From assembly GCF_014203715.1 (NCBI RefSeq), contig NZ_JACHJP010000017.1, positions 1-61,977 on the forward strand: 61,977 nt of DNA. Direction: 5' to 3'. Source of the stretch: Streptosporangium saharense (GTDB lineage Bacteria; Actinomycetota; Actinomycetes; Streptosporangiales; Streptosporangiaceae). Shown here piece after piece: positions 26,321 through 33,549 of this stretch (within the stretch, counting starts at the first letter, position 1; the number at the start of each line of letters is the position of its first letter). A program made the position numbers and the translations under genes. The notes beneath the pieces were generated by a model. It worked only from the letters and a program-made list of their open reading frames with translations. It made no database searches and was not told the DNA's origin.

Positions 26321-26566
26321 ATGAGCTTCCGCGACAACAGCTCGCTGCACTATTGGGGCGAGGAGGACGAAGAGGAGCTGGCCATGCTCCGCGAGCGGTT
26401 TCCTGATTGGCGAATCTGGCGCGGTCAGGACGAGAAGCGCGAAACGCCCGGTTGGTATGCAGTGCGATCCTCTCAGCCTGAAGAGAATCCTTTCCGGGCG
26501 CTCGAAGCCGACACGGCTCATGCACTCACCCAGCTCTTGGAGCAGGAAGACCTCGCGTCACCGTAA
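26321..26566 (+). CDS. GW-motif small protein 1
   Basis: An 81-residue acidic protein. After FPDWRIWRG it has TPGWYAVRS, then a helix with DTAHALTQLLEQ. This is the same order (Pro-Gly-Trp, a second aromatic-Ala-x-Arg strand, then a DTxxxL helix) as in the four following small genes, though this is the most divergent member. It starts at ATG 26321 with a weak ribosome site. There is no signal peptide and no Cys. Function is unknown. The 268 bases after it hold two small hairpins and no gene. Confidence 0.68.
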   Translation: MSFRDNSSLHYWGEEDEEELAMLRERFPDWRIWRGQDEKRETPGWYAVRSSQPEENPFRALEADTAHALTQLLEQEDLASP

Positions 26567-26834
26567 CGAACATCGCGGCACCGTATCCCGCGTTCGAGTC
26601 GGCAAATACGCCATCAGCTTCGCTGAGAAAACCGTTCTTGAACGGGGTTCGCCACCCCGAGTTTCTGCGTGAGTTCAACCGTTTGGGGCGATCCCGAAGC
26701 TCCGGTTTCATGTCGAATCCATCGCTGACCATTCCGTACGGCGTGCCCCAACACCTTCTTCCATCCAAAAATCGAACCCGACCGGCAATTCGCTGCCGGA
26801 AGGAGTCCTTGATCGAACCGTGGAGGCCCGTCCC

Positions 26835-27071
26835 GTGCACGATCGCAAGTCCGAGACAACCGCCCCGGCGATTCCGGGCTGGCGGCTGATCGTCAGTGAC
26901 ACCGGGCGGTACTGGGCCATCCGCAACCGTGCCTTTCCTCGGGTGGCGTTGCGGGCCGGGGTGGAACCGGCGGTGGACGCTGACACCTTCGAGGAGGTTC
27001 GGGCCGCTGTTGCCGTGCAGGAGGAGAAGGCCCGTGACGCGGTGGCCGCCGTTGAGGGAGGGGCCTCGTGA
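26835..27071 (+). CDS. GW-motif small protein 2
   Basis: A 78-residue protein whose core (AIPGWRLIVSDTGRYWAIRN, then DADTFEEVRAAVA and a charged helix) is nearly identical to the protein at 61689-61946; the two genes are about 90% identical in DNA over about 190 bases. GTG 26835 is chosen because GGAGG (26822-26826) lies eight bases upstream, and the resulting N-terminus (MHDRK...) matches the MHNTP... of the other copy. The stop overlaps the next start in GTGA. It is cytoplasmic by sequence, with function unknown. Confidence 0.8.
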   Translation: MHDRKSETTAPAIPGWRLIVSDTGRYWAIRNRAFPRVALRAGVEPAVDADTFEEVRAAVAVQEEKARDAVAAVEGGAS

Positions 27072-27373
27072 TCGGGCGTTCCCGGCCCGGTGGGCGCCAC
27101 CGTGACGGGCTGCCCGTGGCGACGGTGTATCGCAGGGTGTGGGACGGCCCGGCTCGGGCTGAAGCTGAGGTGCTCGACCAGGCGTGCTCCGGGTGGGCGG
27201 TGCTCTACAGCCTGAGTGAGCGTCGGTTCTTCGCGTTCTGCGCCTGGCCCAGCCCGCAGCCGGTGATCGTCATTGACGACACCGCCGAAGGTCTGGAGCA
27301 GCGGATGCGGGAGGCCGAAACGCTCCTGATCCTGCACATGCCGCTCTCCGAATCGTTGGGGAGGGCAGCGTGA
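27068..27373 (+). CDS. GW-motif small protein 3
   Basis: A 101-residue protein. The family core reads CSGWAVLYSLSERRFFAFCAW, shown here as two strands of 'SGWxV' and 'FFAF', followed by VIVIDDTAEGLEQRMREAE, the shared DTxxxL helix. It is translationally coupled on both sides (GTGA at 27068 and at 27370). The window's last bases (61943-61977) begin an obvious second copy of this gene. Function is unknown. Confidence 0.75.
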   Translation: MIGRSRPGGRHRDGLPVATVYRRVWDGPARAEAEVLDQACSGWAVLYSLSERRFFAFCAWPSPQPVIVIDDTAEGLEQRMREAETLLILHMPLSESLGRAA

Positions 27374-27687
27374 GGAGTTGCGAGGCCGTACAGCAGGCTC
27401 ATCCGGGTTGGTTGGTGTTCCACAGCTCGGTGACCGGGCTGTGGAGCGCCTATCGCAGCAGGCCGGAGCCCAGGAGCGTGCTGCTGATCCGGGCCGACTC
27501 GGTTGAGGAGTTGGACCGCAAGCTGGCCGCTCAGGTTTCCCCGTTGGTGCCGCCGAGCATTCGGGCCGTGGCCGCTGCCCGTGCACTTCAGGCCCGGACC
27601 GCTCATGGTCTCCAGGCTGCCGCCACCGCCCGGACCGTTCGAGCTGGTCAGCGGCCTGTCGGACTGCGCAGGTTACTGCGCTCCTAA
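27370..27687 (+). CDS. GW-motif small protein 4
   Basis: A 105-residue protein with HPGWLVFHSSVTGLWSAYRS and then SVLLIRADSVEELDRKLAA, again the Gly-Trp strand, the Trp-x-Ala strand and the D(T/S)xxxL helix. A basic Arg-rich C-terminal extension follows. It starts at GTG 27370, overlapping the previous stop. It is the last gene of the coupled trio; a structured intergenic segment follows. Function is unknown. Confidence 0.75.
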   Translation: MRSCEAVQQAHPGWLVFHSSVTGLWSAYRSRPEPRSVLLIRADSVEELDRKLAAQVSPLVPPSIRAVAAARALQARTAHGLQAAATARTVRAGQRPVGLRRLLRS

Positions 27688-27747
27688 AAGCCGGTACGGC
27701 GGGCAGAGGGACATCATCCCGCTCCCTGCTCGCCGTACCTCATGAAC

Positions 27748-27934
27748 GTGCGGCTCAGTCTGGAGGGGTCTGAGCCGCACACCCTCGCAAGGCGGCTCCC
27801 ACACACGTCGGGACATGGCAGGGCGTGTTGGGGAAGGGGGAGCCGTCTGGCGCACCGGTCTTCCACAGCGCGTGGAAGACCGGTCCTCCTCCAGGGTGCC
27901 CGGCCCGTGCTCCCCGGCTCGGGGCCGGGCACCC
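27748..27934 (+). ncRNA. Cluster of four strong hairpins: candidate structured RNA or tandem terminators
   Basis: Four consecutive stems fill this interval. They are 27748-27758/27770-27780 (11 bp, perfect), 27793-27800/27838-27845 (8 bp, with further CACAC/GTGTT pairing inside), 27854-27866/27872-27884 (13 bp, perfect, 5-base loop) and 27894-27906/27922-27934 (13 bp, perfect). No T tract follows any of them on the plus strand. The last ends 31 bases before the start of GW protein 5. It could be a regulatory leader RNA, a set of terminators insulating two operons, or a protein/single-strand DNA site of a mobile element. Confidence 0.45.
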
Positions 27935-27965
27935 GCCCCATCCAGTTCCGCGACAGGGACCACCC

Positions 27966-28199
27966 ATGACCGACTACGAGCAACGGCTGCTCGACGTGCT
28001 CGTCAGCACCCATCCGGGCTGGCGCTACGAACAGCATGACCTGCCCGGCCTGCCCCGCTGGTGGGCCATCCGCTACGAACCCCTGCGCCCCGACCAGCGC
28101 AGAGCCGGAGCCCGGGACGCGCTGGGCCGTACCACCCTGCGCCGGTTGGTCAGCGCCCTGGCCAGGCACGACGAGATCCTCCACAACCTCCGCTACTGA
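27966..28199 (+). CDS. GW-motif small protein 5
   Basis: A 77-residue protein with HPGWRYEQHDLPGLPRWWAIRYE followed by a basic segment and the helix GRTTLRRLVSALARHDEIL, the same layout as GW proteins 1-4. It starts at ATG 27966 after AGGGA. Nine bases separate its stop from the MerR-like gene, so it belongs to the operon with that regulator and the pentapeptide protein. Function is unknown. Confidence 0.72.
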   Translation: MTDYEQRLLDVLVSTHPGWRYEQHDLPGLPRWWAIRYEPLRPDQRRAGARDALGRTTLRRLVSALARHDEILHNLRY

Positions 28200-28208
28200 A
28201 GGCCACGC

Positions 28209-28463
28209 ATGCCGTACAAGACGAAGAAGCCCCCCGCGGTCAGCCCCGACGGAACCTTCGCCACAGGAGAAACCACCGACCGGCTCCTCACCCCCGGCGA
28301 AGTCGCCCACATCTTCGGAGTGGACCCCAAGACCGTCAACCGGTGGTCCCTCACCGGGAAGATCCCCTCGATCAGGACGCCGAGTGGCCAACGTCGCTAC
28401 CGTGAAACCGACATCAACGCCCTCATCAACGCCTCTTCAGAAGGGGGGCAAAAGGCACGATGA
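28209..28463 (+). CDS. MerR/BldC-like small DNA-binding protein
   Basis: An 84-residue protein made of a disordered N-terminus and one winged helix-turn-helix: LLTPGEVAHIFGVDPKTVNRW, then GKIPSIRTPSGQRRYRETDI, the classic MerR/BldC wing with the GxRRY motif. It has no effector domain, as in BldC, which binds DNA as stacked monomers on direct repeats. It starts at ATG 28209 and its stop overlaps the pentapeptide gene in ATGA. It may control the GW cassette, which is inference. Confidence 0.82.
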   Translation: MPYKTKKPPAVSPDGTFATGETTDRLLTPGEVAHIFGVDPKTVNRWSLTGKIPSIRTPSGQRRYRETDINALINASSEGGQKAR

Positions 28464-29125
28464 CGAGCACGCGGGCCGTACGCCAGACAAGCGTCACACT
28501 GCCCGGCCTCGACGACGCGGACCTAGACGAGGTCGATTCGCTGGAAGGCGAGCATGGTCGGTTGCGCGACTTCCGGTATGCCAACGCCGGCCTGCGCGAG
28601 CTGTCTCTGTCAGGGGCCCAGCTCATGGACGGGCGTGTCTCCACCCTCACCACCCAGCGCGCCCGCCTGGACGATCTGAGCCTGCACTCGGTGGAGTTCT
28701 CCGGCTGTGACCTGTCCGGCCTCCGCTGGGCGGACAGCAAGCTCTCGCGGGTCACGTTCACCGACTGCAAGCTGCTCGGCTCCGCGTGGGAGAACGTCGC
28801 ACTCGACGATGTGGTCTTCGAGCGGTGCAAGCTGGACTACGCGGCCTTCACCCGGCTCCGCTCCATAGGTTCGGTGATCTTCACGGGCTGCTCGTTGCGG
28901 GAGGCGCGCTTCAGCGGATCCGACCTGAGCGACGCGGCGTTCGACGAGTGCGACCTGCGTCTGACCGAGTTCGACGGCGGCGTTTACCATGCCTGCGACC
29001 TGCGCGGAAACGATCTGTCCGGCCTTCGCGGAGTGGGCGCGCTCAGGAAGGTCATCGTTGATCGGCCGCAGCTCCAAGACCTCGCCGAGGCGTTCGCCGC
29101 CGAACTGGAGATCACCGTCGGTTAG
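28460..29125 (+). CDS. Pentapeptide-repeat protein
   Basis: A 221-residue protein dominated by pentapeptide repeats of the A(D/N)LxX kind: LRELSLSGAQLMDG, LDDLSLHSVEFSGCDLSGLRW, LSRVTFTDCKLLG, ARFSGSDLSDAAFDECDL, CDLRGNDLSGL. These fold as a right-handed beta helix. Some family members mimic DNA and protect gyrase; most have unknown roles. ATG 28460 overlaps the MerR-like stop (ATGA), so it is the last gene of that operon. A long hairpin follows. Confidence 0.87.
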   Translation: MTSTRAVRQTSVTLPGLDDADLDEVDSLEGEHGRLRDFRYANAGLRELSLSGAQLMDGRVSTLTTQRARLDDLSLHSVEFSGCDLSGLRWADSKLSRVTFTDCKLLGSAWENVALDDVVFERCKLDYAAFTRLRSIGSVIFTGCSLREARFSGSDLSDAAFDECDLRLTEFDGGVYHACDLRGNDLSGLRGVGALRKVIVDRPQLQDLAEAFAAELEITVG

Positions 29126-29164
29126 ACCTCCGGCACCTGGAGTCCCGGCCAGGGAAACGAGAAA

Positions 29165-29223
29165 ACCCGTCCTGTTCTGTCTTGTCGCGCCGCACCGCGA
29201 GATAAGGCAGAAGCAGGACGGGT
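29165..29223 (+). terminator. Long terminator-like hairpin after the pentapeptide gene
   Basis: The outer arms ACCCGTCCTG (29165-29174) and CAGGACGGGT (29214-29223) are perfectly complementary. The interior continues pairing with small bulges. Confidence 0.7.
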
Positions 29224-29241
29224 CGTTCGCAGGACCCTGTT

Positions 29242-29270
29242 CCCCGGCCCACCGGGGAAGTGGGCCGGGG
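29242..29270 (-). terminator. Terminator hairpin for the aldo/keto reductase operon
   Basis: A perfect 11-bp stem (29242-29252 with 29260-29270) has a seven-base loop. It lies just beyond the stop of the minus-strand operon. Confidence 0.65.
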
Positions 29271-29297
29271 ACTCACCTCACCGGCCCACGGGGTGGG

Positions 29298-30266
29298 TCA
29301 GGGGCCTTCGGGGTTGACCACGTCGGCGTCGACCCAGAAGGGGGCCAGCAGTTCGCGCAGGCGCTCGGCGCCTACCCGCTCCACCAGTTCGATCGCGTTG
29401 ACGTTGTCGACGAGCTGCTGCATCTTGGTCGCCCCGAACAGCACGGTGCTGACCGAGGGGTGGGTGAGGGTGAACGCGACGCAGAGCTGGGCGGGGGTGA
29501 CCTCCAGCTCGGCCGCGACCGCCGCGATGCCGTCGGCGGCCTCGACGATCCTCTCGCGGACGCCGCCGGGGTCACGGCCGATCTCGCGTCCGGGCTTCTT
29601 GTTGCCCGCGAGGATGCCACCTTCGAGGATGTCCGACGCCTGCATGGTGATGCCCTCGGCGAAGACCTGGGCGAACGGGGCGCCGTCCGGGATCGACCTG
29701 CGGCAGGGGCTGTACTTCAGCTGCGCGATCTGCGGTCCGGGAGAACCCGCCTTGATGGCGTGGTCCCGGATCGTCTTGATCGCGGTCGCCGACCAGTTGT
29801 TCACACCCCAGCAGCCGATGATCCCGTCGACCTCCAGCTCCGCGAGGTCGACCGCGAGCTGGTTCAGGTCGAGGTCGTCGCGGCGGATGTCGCCGAGGAT
29901 CACCAGGTCGGCGTGGTCGGTCCCGACCCTGAACAGGGCCCTTTCGAGCTGCTCACGCAGTGACATCTGCGGGTACGGCTCCAGCCACAGCTTGGACGAG
30001 AGCAGGTACTCGTCCCTGGAGATGCCCGCCGCCCTCACGATGGCGGAGAACAGCACGTCGGTGAAGACCGGCGGGTGGCCGGGGAAACCGTACACGCCGA
30101 CGTCGAACAGGTTGATGCCCAGGTCCACGGCGTGACGGACCATGGCCACCGCGTCCTCGAAGGCCATGCGGTCGTAGGTGTGCCAGGACCCCAGCGACAG
30201 GACGGAGACGTCGGGACCGTGGGTCCCGACCCTGCGGAGGGGAACCACCTTCTTGGGCGTGGACAT
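29298..30266 (-). CDS. Aldo/keto reductase family protein (catalytic His not conserved)
   Basis: A 322-residue TIM-barrel AKR. Tyr lies in LFDVGVYGFPG, Lys in LLSSKLWL, and the usual IGVSNxS reads CWGVNNWS. Where most AKRs have the tetrad His (DLYxxH), this protein has DLVILGDIRR. ATG 30266 follows GAGGAG. It is the last gene of the seven-gene operon starting with the esterase at 36979. It is paralogous to the AKR at 38686-39678 (shared ASDxxEGGILAG and DPGG(V/I)R segments). It probably reduces or isomerises a sugar- or ketone-like intermediate; the altered tetrad makes the reaction uncertain. Confidence 0.83.
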   Translation of the reverse strand: MSTPKKVVPLRRVGTHGPDVSVLSLGSWHTYDRMAFEDAVAMVRHAVDLGINLFDVGVYGFPGHPPVFTDVLFSAIVRAAGISRDEYLLSSKLWLEPYPQMSLREQLERALFRVGTDHADLVILGDIRRDDLDLNQLAVDLAELEVDGIIGCWGVNNWSATAIKTIRDHAIKAGSPGPQIAQLKYSPCRRSIPDGAPFAQVFAEGITMQASDILEGGILAGNKKPGREIGRDPGGVRERIVEAADGIAAVAAELEVTPAQLCVAFTLTHPSVSTVLFGATKMQQLVDNVNAIELVERVGAERLRELLAPFWVDADVVNPEGP

Positions 30267-30298
30267 CGGACTCCTCGATGAATATGTGAATGGCTGCG

Positions 30299-31408
30299 TT
30301 AGGGAAGCCACGGGTGAACGACGGCCTTGACCTGCTCAAGGCGCGACATGGACTCCAGCGCGGCCGAGGCCCCGCCGAGTCCGACGGGCTCGCTGAACAG
30401 CTCGTCCCAGGGGAAACGCGACTGGGTCGAGCGCAGGAACTCGATCGAGTTGTAGTAGTCGCCGACGTCGCCGTTGAGCGACCCCAGCACGTTCAGCTCC
30501 TTGCCCATGATCGTCCCGAGGGAGATCGGATCGGGGCGGGGGCCGGTGGTGCCGACGATGACGAACGTGCCGCCCCAGGCGGCGGCGTCCACGGCCTCGG
30601 CGCCGACACCGGGGGCTCCGGCGACGTCGATCACCAGGTGGGCGCCCCTGCCGTCGGTCGCCTCCATGATGGCGGCGCGGCGGCTGTCGGCGTCGCCGTC
30701 CAGGCCGATGGTGACGTCGGCGCCGAAGCGCTTGGCCAGCTCAAGCCGGGAGTCCGGGCCCCCGACGGTGATGACCTTGCTCGCGCCGGAGGCACTCGCG
30801 ACCGCGGTGGCGACGATACCCAGCGCGCCCGCCCCCTGGACGAGGACGTTCGAGCCGAGCTTGGCGCCGCCCGCGCGGTCGAAGGCGTGCAGGACGGTCT
30901 TGACGGCGCAGCCGGCGCTGGCCGCCCAGGTGTCCTTGACGTCCTCGGGGAGGATGTACTTCTGGGCGGTCGGCGTGACGTAGTCGTACTCGGCGAGTCC
31001 GGCGGTCGAGTGCGGCCAGCGGTCAGAGCGCTGCAGGAACCCGTAGCCCCGGTTGGTGCAGGCCACGGGGTTGCGGATCACCGTACAGCCGTAGCAGTAG
31101 CCGCAGGTGGACTCCGACCAGCCGATCCTGGCGCCGACCTCGACGGGACGGCCGAGGGCGTCGACGGTGCCCGGCCCGACGGCCACGACCGTTCCGATCA
31201 TCTCGTGGCCGAGCACCATCGGGAGCATGCCCGGGAAGGACATGCCTCCGCTCCAGATGTGCACGTCCGTCGCGCACAGCGTGGCGCAGTCGACCTTGAC
31301 GATCGCGCCACCCGGCTCGCACTCGGCGGGGAGCGGCAGCTCCTCGATGACCAGAGGTTCCCCGTGGGCGCGCAGTACGGCGGCCCGCGTGGACGTAGGG
31401 ACTGTCAT
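30299..31408 (-). CDS. Zinc-dependent alcohol dehydrogenase (MDR family)
   Basis: A 369-residue medium-chain dehydrogenase. The catalytic zinc region is CATLCATDVHIWSGG and GHEMIGTVVAVG. The structural-zinc Cys cluster includes CGYCYGC plus a later Cys. The Rossmann motif is VQGAGALGIVA. ATG 31408 follows GGGAGA. It lies 20 bases downstream of the LivH-like permease and 32 bases upstream of the AKR, within one operon. It oxidises an alcohol or reduces an aldehyde in the pathway that follows uptake; the substrate is unknown. Confidence 0.88.
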   Translation of the reverse strand: MTVPTSTRAAVLRAHGEPLVIEELPLPAECEPGGAIVKVDCATLCATDVHIWSGGMSFPGMLPMVLGHEMIGTVVAVGPGTVDALGRPVEVGARIGWSESTCGYCYGCTVIRNPVACTNRGYGFLQRSDRWPHSTAGLAEYDYVTPTAQKYILPEDVKDTWAASAGCAVKTVLHAFDRAGGAKLGSNVLVQGAGALGIVATAVASASGASKVITVGGPDSRLELAKRFGADVTIGLDGDADSRRAAIMEATDGRGAHLVIDVAGAPGVGAEAVDAAAWGGTFVIVGTTGPRPDPISLGTIMGKELNVLGSLNGDVGDYYNSIEFLRSTQSRFPWDELFSEPVGLGGASAALESMSRLEQVKAVVHPWLP

Positions 31409-31428
31409 GCGATGATCTCCCGAATTCG

Positions 31429-32301
31429 CTATCTGCTGTGGGCGGTGTCCCAGACCTCGTTACGGCTGCGCCACCACAGCAGCACCAGGATCACGAGGAA
31501 GGGGACGACGCCCCGGTACTTCTGGATCTCGTCGAGCGACGCGGCGAAGCCCTCCAGCAGGCCCATGAGCACACCACCCAGGAGTGTCAGGGGCAGGCTC
31601 CTGAAGGAACCGACCATCGCCACGGCCAGGGCCGTGGTGACGAGCCCGCTCAGCGTGGAGAAGTCCCCGCCGAGCCGGGGCGCCACCAGCAGGATCACCA
31701 GCGTGCTGACGCCACCGATGGCGGCCCAGACGGCGATGGCGAGCCTCGGGGCCGGGATGCCCACCACCTGGGCGGTGCTCGGACGCTCCGACAGGGCCTG
31801 CAGCCGCAGGCCGACGGAGGTCCGAGCCAGCATCAGGCCGACCCCGAAGGTGATGAGCGCCGCGAACGCGAGCGAGACCAGCACCGACTGGGGTACCACG
31901 ACGTCGCCCAGGGTGAAGGCGGGTGAGTCGAACACGGTCGGGAACCTCCTGGCCCCCGTCGACGTGCTGCCGAACAGGCGCAGACCGATCGCCCCGATGG
32001 CCACGAAGAGGGCCACGGTGACGGCGGCCTTGGTGCGCTCGTCGTGCTCACCGAACCAGCGGACGAGCCCGGAGCCGATCAGGGCCGACAGCAGCGAGCC
32101 CGCCACGACGCCGATGACCAGCGCGATGGGCCAGGGAAGTCCCAGGTCCATCAGAGACACCATGATGAAGGCACCCATCGTGCCCACACCCGCCATGGCG
32201 AAGTTGACCACGGCGACGAGCCGGTAGGTCAGCACGACGCACAGGCCGAGCAGGGCGTAGACGCCACCGCTGGTCAGGCCCGCGACCAAGGAATTCAACA
32301 T
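31429..32301 (-). CDS. Branched-chain amino acid-type ABC transporter permease (LivH-like)
   Basis: A 290-residue LivH-family permease with about eight hydrophobic segments and the family signature near the N-terminus (SGGVYALLGLCVVLTYRLVAVVNFAMAG, positions 10-37). ATG 32301 follows GGAGGTG. It pairs with the fused LivM-LivG protein, LivF and the binding protein in the same operon. The hydrolases and dehydrogenases in that operon argue that the cargo is a catabolic substrate (aromatic or amide-type compound) rather than an amino acid. That is inference. Confidence 0.88.
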   Translation of the reverse strand: MLNSLVAGLTSGGVYALLGLCVVLTYRLVAVVNFAMAGVGTMGAFIMVSLMDLGLPWPIALVIGVVAGSLLSALIGSGLVRWFGEHDERTKAAVTVALFVAIGAIGLRLFGSTSTGARRFPTVFDSPAFTLGDVVVPQSVLVSLAFAALITFGVGLMLARTSVGLRLQALSERPSTAQVVGIPAPRLAIAVWAAIGGVSTLVILLVAPRLGGDFSTLSGLVTTALAVAMVGSFRSLPLTLLGGVLMGLLEGFAASLDEIQKYRGVVPFLVILVLLWWRSRNEVWDTAHSR

Positions 32302-32332
32302 CGGACACCCACCTCCTGGGGCTCCTGAAAGA

Positions 32333-33487
32333 TCAGTTCTTGCCGGGGACGATGAAGCCCTCGGGAAGGACCTTCCACTTGCCGGCCTCGACCTTCACGA
32401 AGCGGCTGCCCTCGATCGGGCTGTGGGCCTCACCGGGACCGAAGATCCACGGGGTACCGACCATCGGGTAGTCGATCGGCTTCATGTTCTTGAAGGCCTC
32501 GGTGACGGACTCGCGGGTGATGTCACCCTTGATCGTCTTGAGGACCTGGACGAACAGGTCGGCCGCCATGACGGCACCCTGGCTGAACGCGGTCTTCTGG
32601 ATCTTGTTCTCGTCGATGATCTTCGCCCAGCGCTCGTTGCCGGGGAGGCTCTCGTCGGTGTACGGCTGCCACTCGGTGCCCGCGTAGACGTTGAGGCCGT
32701 CCGGGATGGCCTGCGCGTTGGCGTCGGTGTAGCTGTTGGCGGCGACGATGAAGTCGACGTCCTGCATGCCCTGGGTCTTGGCCTGGGCGAACCACGGGCC
32801 GACGGTGGCGTTGTACAGGATGGCCTGGCAGCCGGCGGCCTTGGCCTTGACGAGGTACGGCGTGGGGTCGCCCTGGCCGACCGAGGTGTCCTTGACGGCG
32901 AGCTGCTTGCCGGTGATGTCGGTCCACTCCTTGATGGCGGCGTCGATGCCGCCACCGCTGCCCGGCAGCACGGTGTAGTACATGCACACCTTGTCGCGCT
33001 TGAGCGTCTCGGAGGCGTAGTAGAGCATCGCCGTGATCAGCTTGAACGGGCCGGGGTTGACCGGCGCGATGTTCGGGCTGGTGAAGCAGGCGGGGTCGAC
33101 GCCGACGGCGGGCATCGAGATGATCCCGGCGTTGCTGTAGGTGGCGCGGTTCAGACCGCAGTCCACGGCGCTGGAGGAGCCGACGAGGGCCACGACGTTC
33201 TCCGACTCCAGCAGCTCAAGGGCCGCCTCGGTGGAACGCTGCGGGTTCATCGCGTCGTCCTTGCTGACGAGCTCGATCTGACGGCCGTTGACGCCGCCCT
33301 GCTTGTTGACCTCGTCGAAGACGGCCTTGACGGCCTGGGGAACCTCAGGCGTCTGGAACAGGCCGGTGACTCCGTTGATGGAGCCGACCTTGATCGGGCC
33401 TGCCGTACCGGAGTCGCTGCTGGAACAGGCCGCGCTGGCCATGGCCAGGGCCGCGACCACCGCGACGCTGGTGAGGGAACGCTTCAT
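32333..33487 (-). CDS. ABC transporter substrate-binding lipoprotein (LivK-like)
   Basis: A 384-residue periplasmic-binding-type protein with a lipoprotein signal. The n- and h-regions end in ASAACSSSDSG, so Cys near residue 21 is the lipid anchor. The type I fold follows (IKVGSINGVTGLFQTPE ... ALLELLESENVVALVGSSSAVDC). ATG 33487 is chosen at the signal peptide; AAGGAAG lies about 11 bases upstream. It delivers the substrate to the LivH/LivMG/LivF transporter encoded on both sides. The ligand is unknown. Confidence 0.9.
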   Translation of the reverse strand: MKRSLTSVAVVAALAMASAACSSSDSGTAGPIKVGSINGVTGLFQTPEVPQAVKAVFDEVNKQGGVNGRQIELVSKDDAMNPQRSTEAALELLESENVVALVGSSSAVDCGLNRATYSNAGIISMPAVGVDPACFTSPNIAPVNPGPFKLITAMLYYASETLKRDKVCMYYTVLPGSGGGIDAAIKEWTDITGKQLAVKDTSVGQGDPTPYLVKAKAAGCQAILYNATVGPWFAQAKTQGMQDVDFIVAANSYTDANAQAIPDGLNVYAGTEWQPYTDESLPGNERWAKIIDENKIQKTAFSQGAVMAADLFVQVLKTIKGDITRESVTEAFKNMKPIDYPMVGTPWIFGPGEAHSPIEGSRFVKVEAGKWKVLPEGFIVPGKN

Positions 33488-33549
33488 CACTGCACTACTT
33501 CCTTGGGGCTGGGGGAAGAGGGGGGGTGGGGGTAGGGGTTGACGGACGG

